Positions 24,830 through 35,344 of a DNA stretch of 64,000 bases are shown here, piece after piece (position 1 is the first letter of the stretch; each line of letters begins with the position of its first letter). The translations under genes were made by a program, and so were the position numbers. The notes under the pieces are model-generated. The model was not told the origin of the DNA and did no database searches. It worked only from the letters and a program-made list of their open reading frames with translations. The DNA comes from Allomuricauda sp. NBRC 101325 (GTDB lineage Bacteria; Bacteroidota; Bacteroidia; Flavobacteriales; Flavobacteriaceae): the NCBI RefSeq assembly GCF_030268205.1, contig NZ_BSQF01000004.1, positions 1 through 64,000 on the forward strand, written 5' to 3'.

Positions 24830-25668
24830 TGGCTGGGTTCTTTTTGGGCATAGGGTTGGAATATGTGGACGCGGTCTTCCAGACCATCAAGGACAGTGAT
24901 TTTTCACAGTATACGATGGTGGGAATGAAAGCTTTGGCCGTGCTGTTCTTTTTGATCAATGTGTTGAAGAAATACAATGAGGGCATTGCCACCACCGATG
25001 GACATACTTGGGGGTTGACCCCTACGGAACTGGCCAAGAATTTCTTGGTGGTGCTCTTGGTCATTTTCTCCACAGAGGTATTGGGAGTATTCGATGGTAT
25101 CCTAGTGGCCATTGAAACGGAATATAGGGATACGGCTCCGGCACTCCTCCCATTACAGCTGCAGGATGTGGACCTGGAACGGGATGTGGGTGCCTTGGAA
25201 GCCGCCAAGAAAGCCATGGCACTGTTGTACGAGGCTTTGGTCACCCCCTTGTATGGATTGAAGGTCTTGGCCTTTATCATTGGGGTGGGATTGTGGTTGT
25301 TGGATCTTTTTATCTATCCCCTCTTTTTGGCGGAGCGTTATTTTTTGTTGGGGATTTTGCAGGCCTTTTTTCCCTTGGTCATCAGCTTGGCCGTCTTTGA
25401 GAAGTTCCGTCCCTTGGCCTATCAGTTCTTTAAGCTGTATGCCGCAGTTTACATGCTGGTGCCCGCTTTCTTTTTGGTCAATGTGTTCGTGAACAACCTT
25501 TACACGGAAATCAGCACCAATTTCTGGGGGAACCTGTTCGGTTTTGATTTTGGGAGTGAATTCTTTGCTTCCATCATAGAAATCGGGACCATTGGCTTTA
25601 TCGTCCTGCTCAAATTTAAATTGTATCGAAGGGCAACCAGTTTTACCCTTCGATTGTTTACCGGTTAA
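24829..25668 (+). CDS. traJ: TraJ-like conjugative transfer membrane protein (VirB6/TrbL-like)
   Basis: A 279-residue polytopic inner-membrane protein with about five or six membrane segments (for example AVLFFLINVL, NFLVVLLVIF, VLAFIIGVGLWLLDLFIYPLF, AAVYMLVPAFFLVNVFV, IGTIGFIVLLKFKL). The pattern and the place between a VirB5-like gene and traK fit TraJ of Bacteroidota conjugative elements, which forms part of the inner-membrane channel. Start overlaps the previous stop by one base. Confidence 0.75.
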   Translation: MAGFFLGIGLEYVDAVFQTIKDSDFSQYTMVGMKALAVLFFLINVLKKYNEGIATTDGHTWGLTPTELAKNFLVVLLVIFSTEVLGVFDGILVAIETEYRDTAPALLPLQLQDVDLERDVGALEAAKKAMALLYEALVTPLYGLKVLAFIIGVGLWLLDLFIYPLFLAERYFLLGILQAFFPLVISLAVFEKFRPLAYQFFKLYAAVYMLVPAFFLVNVFVNNLYTEISTNFWGNLFGFDFGSEFFASIIEIGTIGFIVLLKFKLYRRATSFTLRLFTG

Positions 25669-25669
25669 A

Positions 25670-26305
25670 ATGAATTTTATGAAAACACCATTTAAAAATA
25701 TAGTGCAGGTATTACGGTTGAATCGTTGGGTGGTCCTTTCTGTGGTCATGGTATCGGGTTTGGTAAGCATGGTTTCAATATTTCTAGTTGCCAAGATGCA
25801 TAGAGAAAGCTTGGACCATGCCTTTGTGGTCAATGGGGAAGGGGAGGTTATTCCTATAGCGTGGGAACACCAGCGTCAAAATCTTGAGGTGGAGGCCTTG
25901 GCCCATTTGGAACGGTTCCACCAATGGTTCTATGGTGTCGATGCAGGGAGCTATGAAAACCATATGGAAAAGGTGCTGTGGTTGGGCGATGCCAGTGTGG
26001 CGGAAGTCTACCAACAGAAAAAAGCGGATGGCTTTTACAATCGATTGCTGCAGTATTCCTTAGTGCAACAAGTGGAGCGCATTGATTCTAAAATTGTAAT
26101 CGGTAAGGAGTATTTGGAGTTTCAGACCCTGACGCTCGTTCAGATCCGTAGAGGTTCCGCTTTAGATAGCTATGAATTGGTCACTTCGGGCCATTTGATA
26201 CAAGTGGAACGGAACTTTCCACACAATCCACATGGGTTGTTGATCACTGATTTTTTTGAAAACTCACTTCGTAAAATTCAAATTCATGAAAGCACAGAAA
26301 AATAA
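25670..26305 (+). CDS. traK: TraK-like conjugative transfer protein (VirB8-like)
   Basis: A 211-residue protein with a short cytoplasmic N-terminus, one membrane helix (WVVLSVVMVSGLVSMVSIFL, about 19-38) and a periplasmic domain with the TraK/VirB8-type run of HLERFHQWFYGVDAGSYENH and YQQKKADGFYNRLLQYSLVQ. VirB8-like proteins scaffold the periplasmic channel. The ATG at 25670, two bases after the traJ stop, is chosen over a longer frame that overlaps traJ; an ATG three codons on is also possible. Confidence 0.82.
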   Translation: MNFMKTPFKNIVQVLRLNRWVVLSVVMVSGLVSMVSIFLVAKMHRESLDHAFVVNGEGEVIPIAWEHQRQNLEVEALAHLERFHQWFYGVDAGSYENHMEKVLWLGDASVAEVYQQKKADGFYNRLLQYSLVQQVERIDSKIVIGKEYLEFQTLTLVQIRRGSALDSYELVTSGHLIQVERNFPHNPHGLLITDFFENSLRKIQIHESTEK

Positions 26306-27200
26306 AATCGTATTCGTCCTGGTGATGGTATGTGTGGTTCTGTTCTTGACCATCTATAGCATCATGACCTTTGGAAAGGACGAGGAAACCGAATTGGATC
26401 CCGAACGGATCCCCATTCCCGATCTGGAGGATAACCAATTTGAGTTTGAAAGTAAACTTGAGGCCTTGGAAGCCATTAAAGAGGAACGGGAGACTCCGGC
26501 ACCTCCCATGTATCCCGATCATATGGTCGATGACAAAGGCTATTTCAATCCTGATTATATGGAATATGAGAAACAACGCATTATTGATAGCGTTTTTCAA
26601 TCGAGTAACTTGGAAGAAATTGCCCCATCAATAAAAAAGATGGAGGAGGAGATGCCTAACCAGTTGCAATCAGACTCTCTCGAAACTGATATGGCCAGTT
26701 TGGATGTTTCCAATCCCATTTTCATGCAAGAACGGGCACTTGAACATCAGTTGTTTTTTGCATCACGACCTGCTTTGGACGTAGGTTTGGGCGGATTGGC
26801 CCACGTGGACGGGAACCAAATTGTAAAGGATGGCCATCGGTTGATGCTTCGATTGGATACCGATATGTATTTGGATGGACGTCAACTTCCTAAAGGTTCC
26901 CCAATCTATGGGTTTGTAAAGATAAGGCCGAACCGTGTTTTGTTGGACATTGTAAAAATTGGGGAATACCAAGTAAAGTTGAAAGCGGTTGATCTTCAGG
27001 ATGGGGAGGACGGCATCTATGTGGAAAACCAACTGAGGGGCGAGGTGATTGAAAGTGGTGTGGATGCTGCCCTTGGGGATGTCAATATTCCGGGAGTTCC
27101 ACAGCTGGGTGGTATCAAACACATCTTTCAACGGAACAACCGCTCCATTAAGGTGGCCATCCAACATCATTATCAAATCAAAGTAATACCAGTACCATGA
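26286..27200 (+). CDS. traM: TraM-like conjugative transfer protein (VirB10-like)
   Basis: A 304-residue protein: one N-terminal membrane helix (IVFVLVMVCVVLFLTIYSIM), an acidic, proline-containing linker (about 30-145) and a C-terminal beta domain (LFFASRPALDVGLGGLAHVD to the end, with GSPIYGFVKIRPNRVLLDIV), which is the VirB10-type layout of Bacteroidota TraM. It spans the envelope and gates the channel. The ATG at 26286 overlaps traK by 20 bases, and traN starts 4 bases before its stop. Confidence 0.85.
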   Translation: MKAQKNKIVFVLVMVCVVLFLTIYSIMTFGKDEETELDPERIPIPDLEDNQFEFESKLEALEAIKEERETPAPPMYPDHMVDDKGYFNPDYMEYEKQRIIDSVFQSSNLEEIAPSIKKMEEEMPNQLQSDSLETDMASLDVSNPIFMQERALEHQLFFASRPALDVGLGGLAHVDGNQIVKDGHRLMLRLDTDMYLDGRQLPKGSPIYGFVKIRPNRVLLDIVKIGEYQVKLKAVDLQDGEDGIYVENQLRGEVIESGVDAALGDVNIPGVPQLGGIKHIFQRNNRSIKVAIQHHYQIKVIPVP

Positions 27201-27985
27201 AAACAGTTACGATTCTTTTTGTTGTTTGGATAAGTTTGGGCATACAAGGTATGTTTGGACAGCGAGAGTTGGATACCATCTATGCCAATGAGCACCAGGC
27301 AGTGGCCCTATTTTTTCCCAGTCCCATACGTCAGGCCGTTACTGGGGATCAACAATTTGTTTTTTCCTATGATAGGGAAAGGGCCGGACATCTTGGGTTG
27401 TTGCAAGGTGTGGATGGTGTGATAAGCAATCTGTTGGTCATCACCACCGATGGAAAGGTCTATGCCTATATCCTTATATATGCGAAATCGCTGCCCCAAA
27501 TGAACTACTTTTTTGATGAAAAGGCTAGTGTTGGAGTGGAACGGCCCGAAGGGAAATTGCGAGGAAAGGACAACTTGGGGAAAGTGCGAAATCCTTATGA
27601 AGGAATATGTAAACTGCTTTTGGGTAGAGCACCCAAGAAGTTGGGCACAGCACATAATCGGGGGTTACGGCTTCGATTGGAAGAGTTGGTCTACGATGGG
27701 GATAAGGTTTACCTTTTAGTCGGTATTAGAAACCGGTCCAAAATCGATTTTGAAATGGAACGTTTGGATTTCTATCAAGTCAGTGCGAACAAGAAACGAA
27801 GGTCATCTCGTCAAGAAATCACACTTCAACCCTTGTATACCTGTACTGCGTCAACATTGATCAAAAGTGGGAAGGAGATTCGATTGGCCTATGTGTTGTC
27901 CAAGTTTGTGTTGGGGAAAGGGGAGTCCATGAAATTGATTCTTGAGGAGGCCGATGGAAATAGACGGGTCGTACTTAAGAAATGA
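27197..27985 (+). CDS. traN: TraN-like conjugative transfer protein (DUF4138, VirB9-like)
   Basis: A 262-residue exported protein: signal peptide about 1-21, then the DUF4138 pattern with LDTIYANEHQAVALFFPSPI and, in the C-terminal half, LRLRLEELVYDGDKVYLLVG followed by IRNRSKIDFEMERLDFYQVS. It is the VirB9-like outer-membrane-complex partner of TraM. It is the last visible tra gene; traO, traP and traQ, which usually follow, are missing and a chromosomal DJ-1 gene comes next on the other strand. Confidence 0.85.
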   Translation: MKTVTILFVVWISLGIQGMFGQRELDTIYANEHQAVALFFPSPIRQAVTGDQQFVFSYDRERAGHLGLLQGVDGVISNLLVITTDGKVYAYILIYAKSLPQMNYFFDEKASVGVERPEGKLRGKDNLGKVRNPYEGICKLLLGRAPKKLGTAHNRGLRLRLEELVYDGDKVYLLVGIRNRSKIDFEMERLDFYQVSANKKRRSSRQEITLQPLYTCTASTLIKSGKEIRLAYVLSKFVLGKGESMKLILEEADGNRRVVLKK

Positions 27986-28023
27986 GGAGATTTATGTTCT
28001 TGAAGGCCTATTAACTATCCAAA

Positions 28024-28066
28024 TAAAAAAAGCAAGAATATCCCAAATCAGGATACTCTTGCTTTA
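28024..28066. terminator. Intrinsic terminator between traN and the DJ-1 gene
   Basis: AAAGCAAGA-N-TATCC pairs with GGATA-N-TCTTGCTTT around a short loop. A run of A on the left gives TTTTTT after the stem on the minus strand, so it ends the DJ-1 transcript and probably also stops traN read-through. It also marks the right edge of the conjugation block. Confidence 0.85.
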
Positions 28067-28097
28067 AACAACCCAAAAATTGGTTGACTATGACTGC

Positions 28098-28673
28098 TTA
28101 TATTGAAATAACAGCCCCCATTAATTTTAAAAACTCCTGAATCATGGCAGGGTGTCCTGGCCACGCTGGAGAGGTCACTAAATTTCCATCCACAAAAGCT
28201 GCGTTAACAGGTATATCTTGGTATTCGCCACCTGCTTGGGTTACTTCTGGTCCTACAGCAGGATAAGCGGTTAATTTTTTACCTTTTACCACACCGGCAG
28301 CGGTCAAAATTTGAATACCGTGGCACACGGCTGCAACAGGTTTGTTGGTGTCAAAAAAATGTTTGGTGATTTCCAATACTTTTTGGTTTAATCTGAGATA
28401 TTCAGGAGCACGACCTCCAGCAATAACCAAACCGTCATAATCAGCGGCATTTACGTCGGCAAAACTATAGTTCAATGCAAAATTGTGTCCAGGCTTTTCG
28501 GTATAGGTTTGATCCCCTTCAAAATCGTGAATGGCTGTTTTAATGGTGTCTCCCCTCTTTTTATCAGGGCATACAGCATGAACTTCATAGCCTACCATCA
28601 ATAACATTTGGAAAGGGACCATGGTTTCATAGTCTTCGGCGAAGTCACCTGTTAGAAATAGAATTTTTTTCAT
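28098..28673 (-). CDS. DJ-1/PfpI family protein
   Basis: A 191-residue protein with the DJ-1/PfpI fold: [20 protein letters not shown] with the conserved Glu (about 16), [16 protein letters not shown] (about 79-94) and the nucleophile elbow [17 protein letters not shown] with Cys117-His118. Members act as glyoxalase-III-like or deglycase-like enzymes or stress chaperones in the cytoplasm. It is encoded beside an AraC regulator and a series of aldo/keto reductases, which supports a role in handling reactive carbonyls such as methylglyoxal. No box II site is obvious upstream. Confidence 0.9.
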   Translation of the reverse strand: MKKILFLTGDFAEDYETMVPFQMLLMVGYEVHAVCPDKKRGDTIKTAIHDFEGDQTYTEKPGHNFALNYSFADVNAADYDGLVIAGGRAPEYLRLNQKVLEITKHFFDTNKPVAAVCHGIQILTAAGVVKGKKLTAYPAVGPEVTQAGGEYQDIPVNAAFVDGNLVTSPAWPGHPAMIQEFLKLMGAVISI

Positions 28674-28786
28674 GATATCAATTGTTGGTGAATTGTAATT
28701 GGATGAAAATGCTTTCTTAAAGATAGGAGCAATATATTTTTAAAGGTGTTAACTTATCCTAAAGTTTATGCTAAACAATAGCTGTT

Positions 28787-29677
28787 TTAATTCATGGAAC
28801 GATAGGCGTTTGGAGACATCCCTACTTTCTGCTTAAACAGTCTGGTAAAGTGTTGCGGATATTTAAAACCCAATTCATAGGCAACCTGACTCAGGGATTT
28901 GTCATAATCAAAAATGCGTTCCTTAGCAATATTGATCACTTTGGTCTGGATCTGTTCCTGGGCGGTTATCCCAGTTTCTTTTTTTATGAGATCCCCAAAA
29001 TAATTTGGGGAAAGATGGAGCTCGTCTGCACAGTAGGCGACGGAAGGTAACCCCAACAATTGCGGCATATCCGAACTGTAATAACTTTTCAATACATTTT
29101 CAAAACGTTCCAAAACACCTCTGTTAACTGTATCTCTTGTAATAAATTGACGGTCATAGAATCGCGTACAGTAATTCAAAAAGAGCTCGATATTGGAGGC
29201 AATCAATTTCTTACTGTGCTTATCAATGGATTGCTCGAGTTCAAATTCAATCTTGGAAAAACTGTCCAATACCATTTTCTTTTCCCTTTCAGATAGGTGC
29301 AACGCTTCATTGGTATTATAGGAAAAGAAGTTGTATTCGTCCATTTTGTGGCCAAGGGGCGTATTGTTCAATAGGTCGGGATGAAAGACAAGAACCGTAC
29401 CATGGGGTTGGTAAAAATCATCACTCATGACCTCGACGACCTGACCCGGACCAAAAAATACAAGCGTGCCTTCCTGATAATCGTACAGGCTATTTCCGTA
29501 TTTGATATCCCCACATTGGGTTTGCTTCAAAACAATACAGTACAAATTGAATATCATCTTGTAATTCTTACGTGGGGCAGCCTTTGAAAGATCTACGATA
29601 CTGACCAAAGGATTCAATGTCTCGTTGTTGTTGAAGGTATTATAATCGTTTACACTATTGAAGGTAATGTTATCCAT
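28787..29677 (-). CDS. AraC-family regulator, probable box II reader (paralogue of 58920-59813)
   Basis: A 296-residue AraC protein with a cupin-like N-terminal sensing domain (about 20-180; GDIKYGNSLYDYQEGTLVFF) and the C-terminal double helix-turn-helix (about 205-296; LSPNYFGDLIKKETG and GFKYPQHFTRLFKQKVGMSP). The reading helices are almost the same as in the AraC gene at 58.9 kb, and both lie beside box II repeats. Box II copy A is in the divergent region between this gene and the first aldo/keto reductase, so it can control both. The likely signal is an aldehyde or aromatic, inferred from the target genes only. Confidence 0.92.
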   Translation of the reverse strand: MDNITFNSVNDYNTFNNNETLNPLVSIVDLSKAAPRKNYKMIFNLYCIVLKQTQCGDIKYGNSLYDYQEGTLVFFGPGQVVEVMSDDFYQPHGTVLVFHPDLLNNTPLGHKMDEYNFFSYNTNEALHLSEREKKMVLDSFSKIEFELEQSIDKHSKKLIASNIELFLNYCTRFYDRQFITRDTVNRGVLERFENVLKSYYSSDMPQLLGLPSVAYCADELHLSPNYFGDLIKKETGITAQEQIQTKVINIAKERIFDYDKSLSQVAYELGFKYPQHFTRLFKQKVGMSPNAYRSMN

Positions 29678-29742
29678 AGCTTTTAATTTTCATATCAAAA
29701 GTACATGATATTTAGGCCCAAAATTCAAAAGTGGTTTCAAAT

Positions 29743-29778
29743 CAGTAATAATGGTAAGTAAAACCGTAATCTATATAA
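29743..29778 (+). promoter_or_regulatory. Box II operator, copy A
   Basis: CAGTAATAATGGTAAGTA at 29743 is followed exactly 21 bases later by CCGTAATCTATATAA. It lies 61 bases before the Tat-type aldo/keto reductase and in the divergent region shared with the AraC gene ending the other way. Five further copies are listed. Confidence 0.78.
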
Positions 29779-29839
29779 TTACTTCGGGTTTTATGGGGCT
29801 AATTTTATAACTTTCAAATACTTATAAAATAAAAATGTC

Positions 29840-30967
29840 ATGGCAAATAACGGGAATAAAAGGTTGGATCGAAGAAAATTTATATCAAAATCGGCAATGA
29901 CCGGGATTGGTATAGGGGTAGGTATTCCGAGTATTTTAAAGGCTGCGGAAAGTAGTCATAATTATGCTGGTCCGCTGACCACAAATATGTCCGAAAAAAG
30001 AAAGTTGGGAACATTGGAGGTGAGTCCAATTGGACTGGGGTGTATGAGTATGACAAGTGGATCGTATAATCCTCCTAGAAAAATGGAAGACATGGTGCCC
30101 GTGATTCAAGGCGCTTTTGATATGGGAGTGACTTTTTTCGATACGGCAGAAGTGTATGGCCCTTTTACGGATGAGGAAATTGTTGGTGAAGCTTTGCAGC
30201 CCATTAGAAATGAGGTGGTCATAGCCAGTAAGCTTGGTTTTAAGTTCGTAAACGGACAACGTGCGGGACGAGATAGCAGACCTGAGAACATTAAAAAAGC
30301 AGTTGAGGGCATGCTCAAGCGCTTGAAGACGGATAGAATAGACCTTTTGTATTTGCACCGAGCCGACCCCAATGTTCCCATTGAAGAGGTTGCTGGGGCG
30401 GTCAAAGATTTGATCAAGGAAGGAAAGGTGGTACATTTTGGACTTTCTGAAGTTTCCCCGGATACCATACGAAAAGCGCATGCTGAACAAACCGTTTCTG
30501 CATTACAAAGTGAATACTCCGTTATTGAAAGGGTAATGGAATATAAAATATTGGATACTTGTGAAGAACTGGGAATTGGTTTCGTGCCATGGGGACCCGT
30601 TGTTCGTGGTTTTATGGGAGATCGTTTTAATGAATTTACACGTTTCTCCGATGATTCAAGATTTAATTCTGTTCACTACTTTACCCCGGAAGCCATTCAA
30701 CAACATATGAAAGTATTGGACTTGGTCAGAAAATGGGGAGATAGCAAAGGATTGTCACCGGCACAATTTGCCTTGGCATGGCTATTGGCCCAAAAACCAT
30801 TTATCGTACCCATTCCAGGAACCACGCGTCTACACCACATGCGAGAGAATTGGGGAGCAACTGCTGCCACCTTTACGACATCAGAATTGAAAGAATTTAG
30901 GGAAGAACTCGAAAAGATTGATTTGATAGGTGTGCGCACCCCCGATACGGTTTTGACCGATAGATAA
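29840..30967 (+). CDS. Aldo/keto reductase with Tat signal
   Basis: A 375-residue protein. The start carries a twin-arginine signal (RRKFISKSAM at 11-20, then a hydrophobic run to LKAAES). The aldo/keto reductase barrel begins near 52 (KRKLGTLEVSPIGLGCMSM) and shows the catalytic set Asp/Tyr in [11 protein letters not shown], Lys in IASKLGFKF and His in LLYLHRADPN, with the late cofactor-binding stretch FIVPIPGTTRLHHMREN. It should reduce carbonyls with NADPH, but export of such an enzyme to the periplasm is unusual since free NADPH is absent there; folding with bound cofactor before export is possible. First gene controlled by box II. Confidence 0.92.
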   Translation: MANNGNKRLDRRKFISKSAMTGIGIGVGIPSILKAAESSHNYAGPLTTNMSEKRKLGTLEVSPIGLGCMSMTSGSYNPPRKMEDMVPVIQGAFDMGVTFFDTAEVYGPFTDEEIVGEALQPIRNEVVIASKLGFKFVNGQRAGRDSRPENIKKAVEGMLKRLKTDRIDLLYLHRADPNVPIEEVAGAVKDLIKEGKVVHFGLSEVSPDTIRKAHAEQTVSALQSEYSVIERVMEYKILDTCEELGIGFVPWGPVVRGFMGDRFNEFTRFSDDSRFNSVHYFTPEAIQQHMKVLDLVRKWGDSKGLSPAQFALAWLLAQKPFIVPIPGTTRLHHMRENWGATAATFTTSELKEFREELEKIDLIGVRTPDTVLTDR

Positions 30968-31006
30968 TATCTTTTAGATTCTGGATGAAAGGAGTTTAGG
31001 TTAAAA

Positions 31007-31041
31007 CCGTAAAAATGGTAAGTATGGCAGTAATCCATATA
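31007..31041 (+). promoter_or_regulatory. Box II operator, copy B
   Basis: CCGTAAAAATGGTAAGTA at 31007 and CAGTAATCCATATAC at 31028, a 21-base period. It lies 50 bases before the MFS transporter gene. Confidence 0.78.
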
Positions 31042-31091
31042 CCATGATCCTGATTTCATGACTTTACCTTTGTCCCATAAAAGTTAGGGTT

Positions 31092-32315
31092 ATGAAATCA
31101 ATTAGTGCAAACATAGAAAGCCAAGATAAAACTGGAAGTAAATACCTTTTGGTAATTCTTGGCGCCTTGATGGCCATTACTTCTTTGTCAACAGACATTT
31201 ATTTGCCGGCAATGCCACAAATGGGGCTTGATTTGAAGGGGGATATTGAACTTACCATTACAGGATTTTTGATTGGGTTTTCCATCGCACAGATCGTATG
31301 GGGGCCCATCAGTGATAAATACGGTAGAAAAACTCCCCTTGTTTTAGGGATGGTCCTTTTTATTATAGGTTCCATTGGGTGCGCTATGTCAGAGACCATT
31401 GTACAAATAATGATTTGGAGGGTTGTTCAAGCTTTCGGGGCCTGTACGGGACCCATGTTGTCGAGGGCCATGGTCAGGGATTTGTTTGGGAGGACCAAAT
31501 CTGCTGAAATGCTTTCCACCCTGATGATTTTAATGGCCATCGCGCCTATTGTTGGTCCACTTTTTGGAGGTCAATTATTAAAGTTCAGTTCTTGGCATAG
31601 CATATTTTGGGCCTTGTCCGTCATTGGGGTATTGATGTTATTGAGCACTTTTATACTAAAGGAAACCTTGCCCCAAGAAAGACGTGCAGATACCTCTTTG
31701 AGAGAGGCCTTTAAAAAATATAAAATATTATTGGCCCATTCATCTTTCATGAAATATACGTTGTGTGTAACCTTTTACTATGTTGGGGCATATGCCTTCA
31801 TTGCTGGATCTCCACTGGTTTACATTGAACACTTTGGTGTTGCACCACAAAATTATGGCTGGTTGTTCGCTGTAAATATTGTGGGGATTATGGGGTTTAG
31901 TTTTGTCAATAGAATACTGATCAGACGTTTCAACCTAGATAAGCTATTACGTTACGCAACTTTTATAGCCATGATAGCTGGTATTGTCCTTCTGATTGAC
32001 GCCAAAATTGAATTGGGTGGAATTTATGGAGTTGCCATTCCTATTTTCTTTTATTTTTCTATGAATGGTATCATTGCAGCAAACAGTACTGCTGGAGCCT
32101 TACACGATGTTCCGGAAATGGCAGGGGCAGCCTCGGCACTTTTGGGTTCACTTCAATATGGTAGTGGCATATTATCCTCACTCATTTTGGCCACTTTGGC
32201 CGATAGTACCCCTTGGACCATGAGCGTGATCATTGCATTTTTCGGCATTGCAGCCGCATTTATGATGTTCATCAACCTAAGATTTCCTTATACATTGAAA
32301 TTAGGTAAAAGCTAA
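31092..32315 (+). CDS. Bcr/CflA-family MFS drug exporter
   Basis: A 407-residue transporter with twelve predicted membrane helices. It has the drug:H+ antiporter-1 signs: TSLSTDIYLPAMPQMGLDLK in the first helix region, WGPISDKYGRKTPLVLG (loop 2-3, about 71-87) and AFGACTGPMLSRAMVRDLFG (about 114-133). Bcr/CflA proteins export small toxic molecules with proton influx across the inner membrane. Placed among carbonyl reductases under the same operator (copy B), it probably pumps out the inducing compound or its reduced product. It is a single-gene unit. Confidence 0.93.
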   Translation: MKSISANIESQDKTGSKYLLVILGALMAITSLSTDIYLPAMPQMGLDLKGDIELTITGFLIGFSIAQIVWGPISDKYGRKTPLVLGMVLFIIGSIGCAMSETIVQIMIWRVVQAFGACTGPMLSRAMVRDLFGRTKSAEMLSTLMILMAIAPIVGPLFGGQLLKFSSWHSIFWALSVIGVLMLLSTFILKETLPQERRADTSLREAFKKYKILLAHSSFMKYTLCVTFYYVGAYAFIAGSPLVYIEHFGVAPQNYGWLFAVNIVGIMGFSFVNRILIRRFNLDKLLRYATFIAMIAGIVLLIDAKIELGGIYGVAIPIFFYFSMNGIIAANSTAGALHDVPEMAGAASALLGSLQYGSGILSSLILATLADSTPWTMSVIIAFFGIAAAFMMFINLRFPYTLKLGKS

Positions 32316-32334
32316 AGGGGGATTAGAAATCGAA

Positions 32335-32370
32335 CTGTAAAACTGGTAAGTATTTCAGTAATCCGTACAA
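32335..32370 (+). promoter_or_regulatory. Box II operator, copy C
   Basis: CTGTAAAACTGGTAAGTA at 32335 and CAGTAATCCGTACAA at 32356, a 21-base period, 89 bases before the second aldo/keto reductase and 20 bases after the MFS stop. Confidence 0.78.
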
Positions 32371-32444
32371 CTTTTAACATGTTGGTGGTCAATACTTTTA
32401 TGGTGTAAATCAAAGAGAAAAATTTGATTTCCAAATACGATTAA

Positions 32445-33452
<1,008 letters not shown>

Positions 33453-33477
33453 GATATTCAAATCGAAATAATGTCGG

Positions 33478-33511
33478 AAAGCGCCGCAAGTTGAACTTGT
33501 GGTGCTTTTTT
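33478..33511 (+). terminator. Intrinsic terminator after the aldo/keto reductase
   Basis: AAAGCGCC-N-CAAGT pairs with ACTTG-N-GGTGCTTT around TGA, followed by TTTT. It ends 8 bases before box II copy D and separates the two units. Confidence 0.82.
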
Positions 33512-33519
33512 GTTGCCAT

Positions 33520-33555
33520 CTGTAAAAATGGTTACAACAACCGTAATCTGTATAA
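33520..33555 (+). promoter_or_regulatory. Box II operator, copy D
   Basis: CTGTAAAAATGGTTACAA at 33520 and CCGTAATCTGTATAA at 33541, a 21-base period, upstream of the NTF2-like gene. Confidence 0.75.
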
Positions 33556-33663
33556 AATTCAAAGCGCTGGTTGTCAATAATTTTGAATGAAAATTAAGAG
33601 GTGGATAGTTGACATTACATCTAAAGCTTTGGTAAGGAAGAATATAATTAGAAGTGCATTCTT

Positions 33664-34086
33664 TTGGTTGGTATCATGGCTAGTGCTCAAAACAATACAG
33701 ACAAAATGGAAAATGATTTTTCCAAGGCAGAAAGGGAAGTTCTGGAGGTTGCCAGAGAACTAACTAGATTGATGATTGCCCGTGATATCGAGGGCATGAA
33801 TGCAATAGTCGATAAAGATTTTACACTTACCCATATTACCGGTTATGTACAACCTAAAAAAGAATGGTTCAAAGAAGTTGAAACAGAGAGCATGAAATAT
33901 TATGCTGCAAAAGTGGTGAAAAATGTTATTGAGGTTGAGGGGAATAAAGCACAATTCATTGGCCAAAATATTTTGGATGCCCGAATATGGGGTACTCGAA
34001 ACCATTGGCGATTACAACAGACCATGCAATTGGAAAAGCGAAACGGAACATGGATTATTCTGAACTCAGTAGCTAAAACATTTTAA
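33664..34086 (+). CDS. NTF2-like (SnoaL/DUF4440-type) protein, start uncertain
   Basis: About 126-140 residues of an NTF2-like cone fold: helix EREVLEVARELTRLMIARDI, then DKDFTLTHITGYVQPKKEWF and strands ending WRLQQTMQLEKRNGTWIILN. Such domains bind small hydrophobic molecules or act as isomerases/dehydratases. The start is odd: the reading frame before it (LVGIMASAQNN) looks like the end of a signal peptide, but the only starts are TTG at 33664 or ATG at 33676 and 33706; an ATG at 33587 in another frame gives a hydrophobic stretch leading to the same place. A one- or two-base change may have broken a longer signal peptide. Controlled by box II copy D. Confidence 0.75.
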   Translation: MVGIMASAQNNTDKMENDFSKAEREVLEVARELTRLMIARDIEGMNAIVDKDFTLTHITGYVQPKKEWFKEVETESMKYYAAKVVKNVIEVEGNKAQFIGQNILDARIWGTRNHWRLQQTMQLEKRNGTWIILNSVAKTF

Positions 34087-34265
34087 AACAGAAGTTGTGA
34101 AACGAGACACTACAACTCATAGGTTGCCCATTTTTATCACCTCAGGTTTTGGGGTTGACATGGGTAATTCCCATCCAAAAACAAGTAGGGAAAAGATAAA
34201 GGAATACTCGGAACACTCCATTTTTGGATTGGGCCTACTGCGTTAATTGTTAAAATATTCCCAAT

Positions 34266-34301
34266 CCGTAATAATGGTAACTACCTCAGTAATCTGTATA
34301 A
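34266..34301 (+). promoter_or_regulatory. Box II operator, copy E
   Basis: CCGTAATAATGGTAACTA at 34266 and CAGTAATCTGTATAA at 34287, a 21-base period, 58 bases before the five-gene operon at 34360-38520. Confidence 0.78.
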
Positions 34302-34341
34302 CAACCCAATCAGGGGAATGTAGGAACTTTGGAATGAATAA

Positions 34342-35343
<1,002 letters not shown>

Positions 35344-35344
35344 A

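Noticed and set aside
28674-28786. Possible box II site upstream of the DJ-1 gene
   Set aside because: Only a loose match around GGATAAGT was found on the minus strand and the 21-base partner is missing.
34097-34246. 49-residue frame with GTG start between the NTF2-like gene and box II copy E
   Set aside because: Its C-terminal half has fairly normal composition (SGFGVDMGNSHPKTS) but there is no homologue I recognise and the start is weak; perhaps a remnant.
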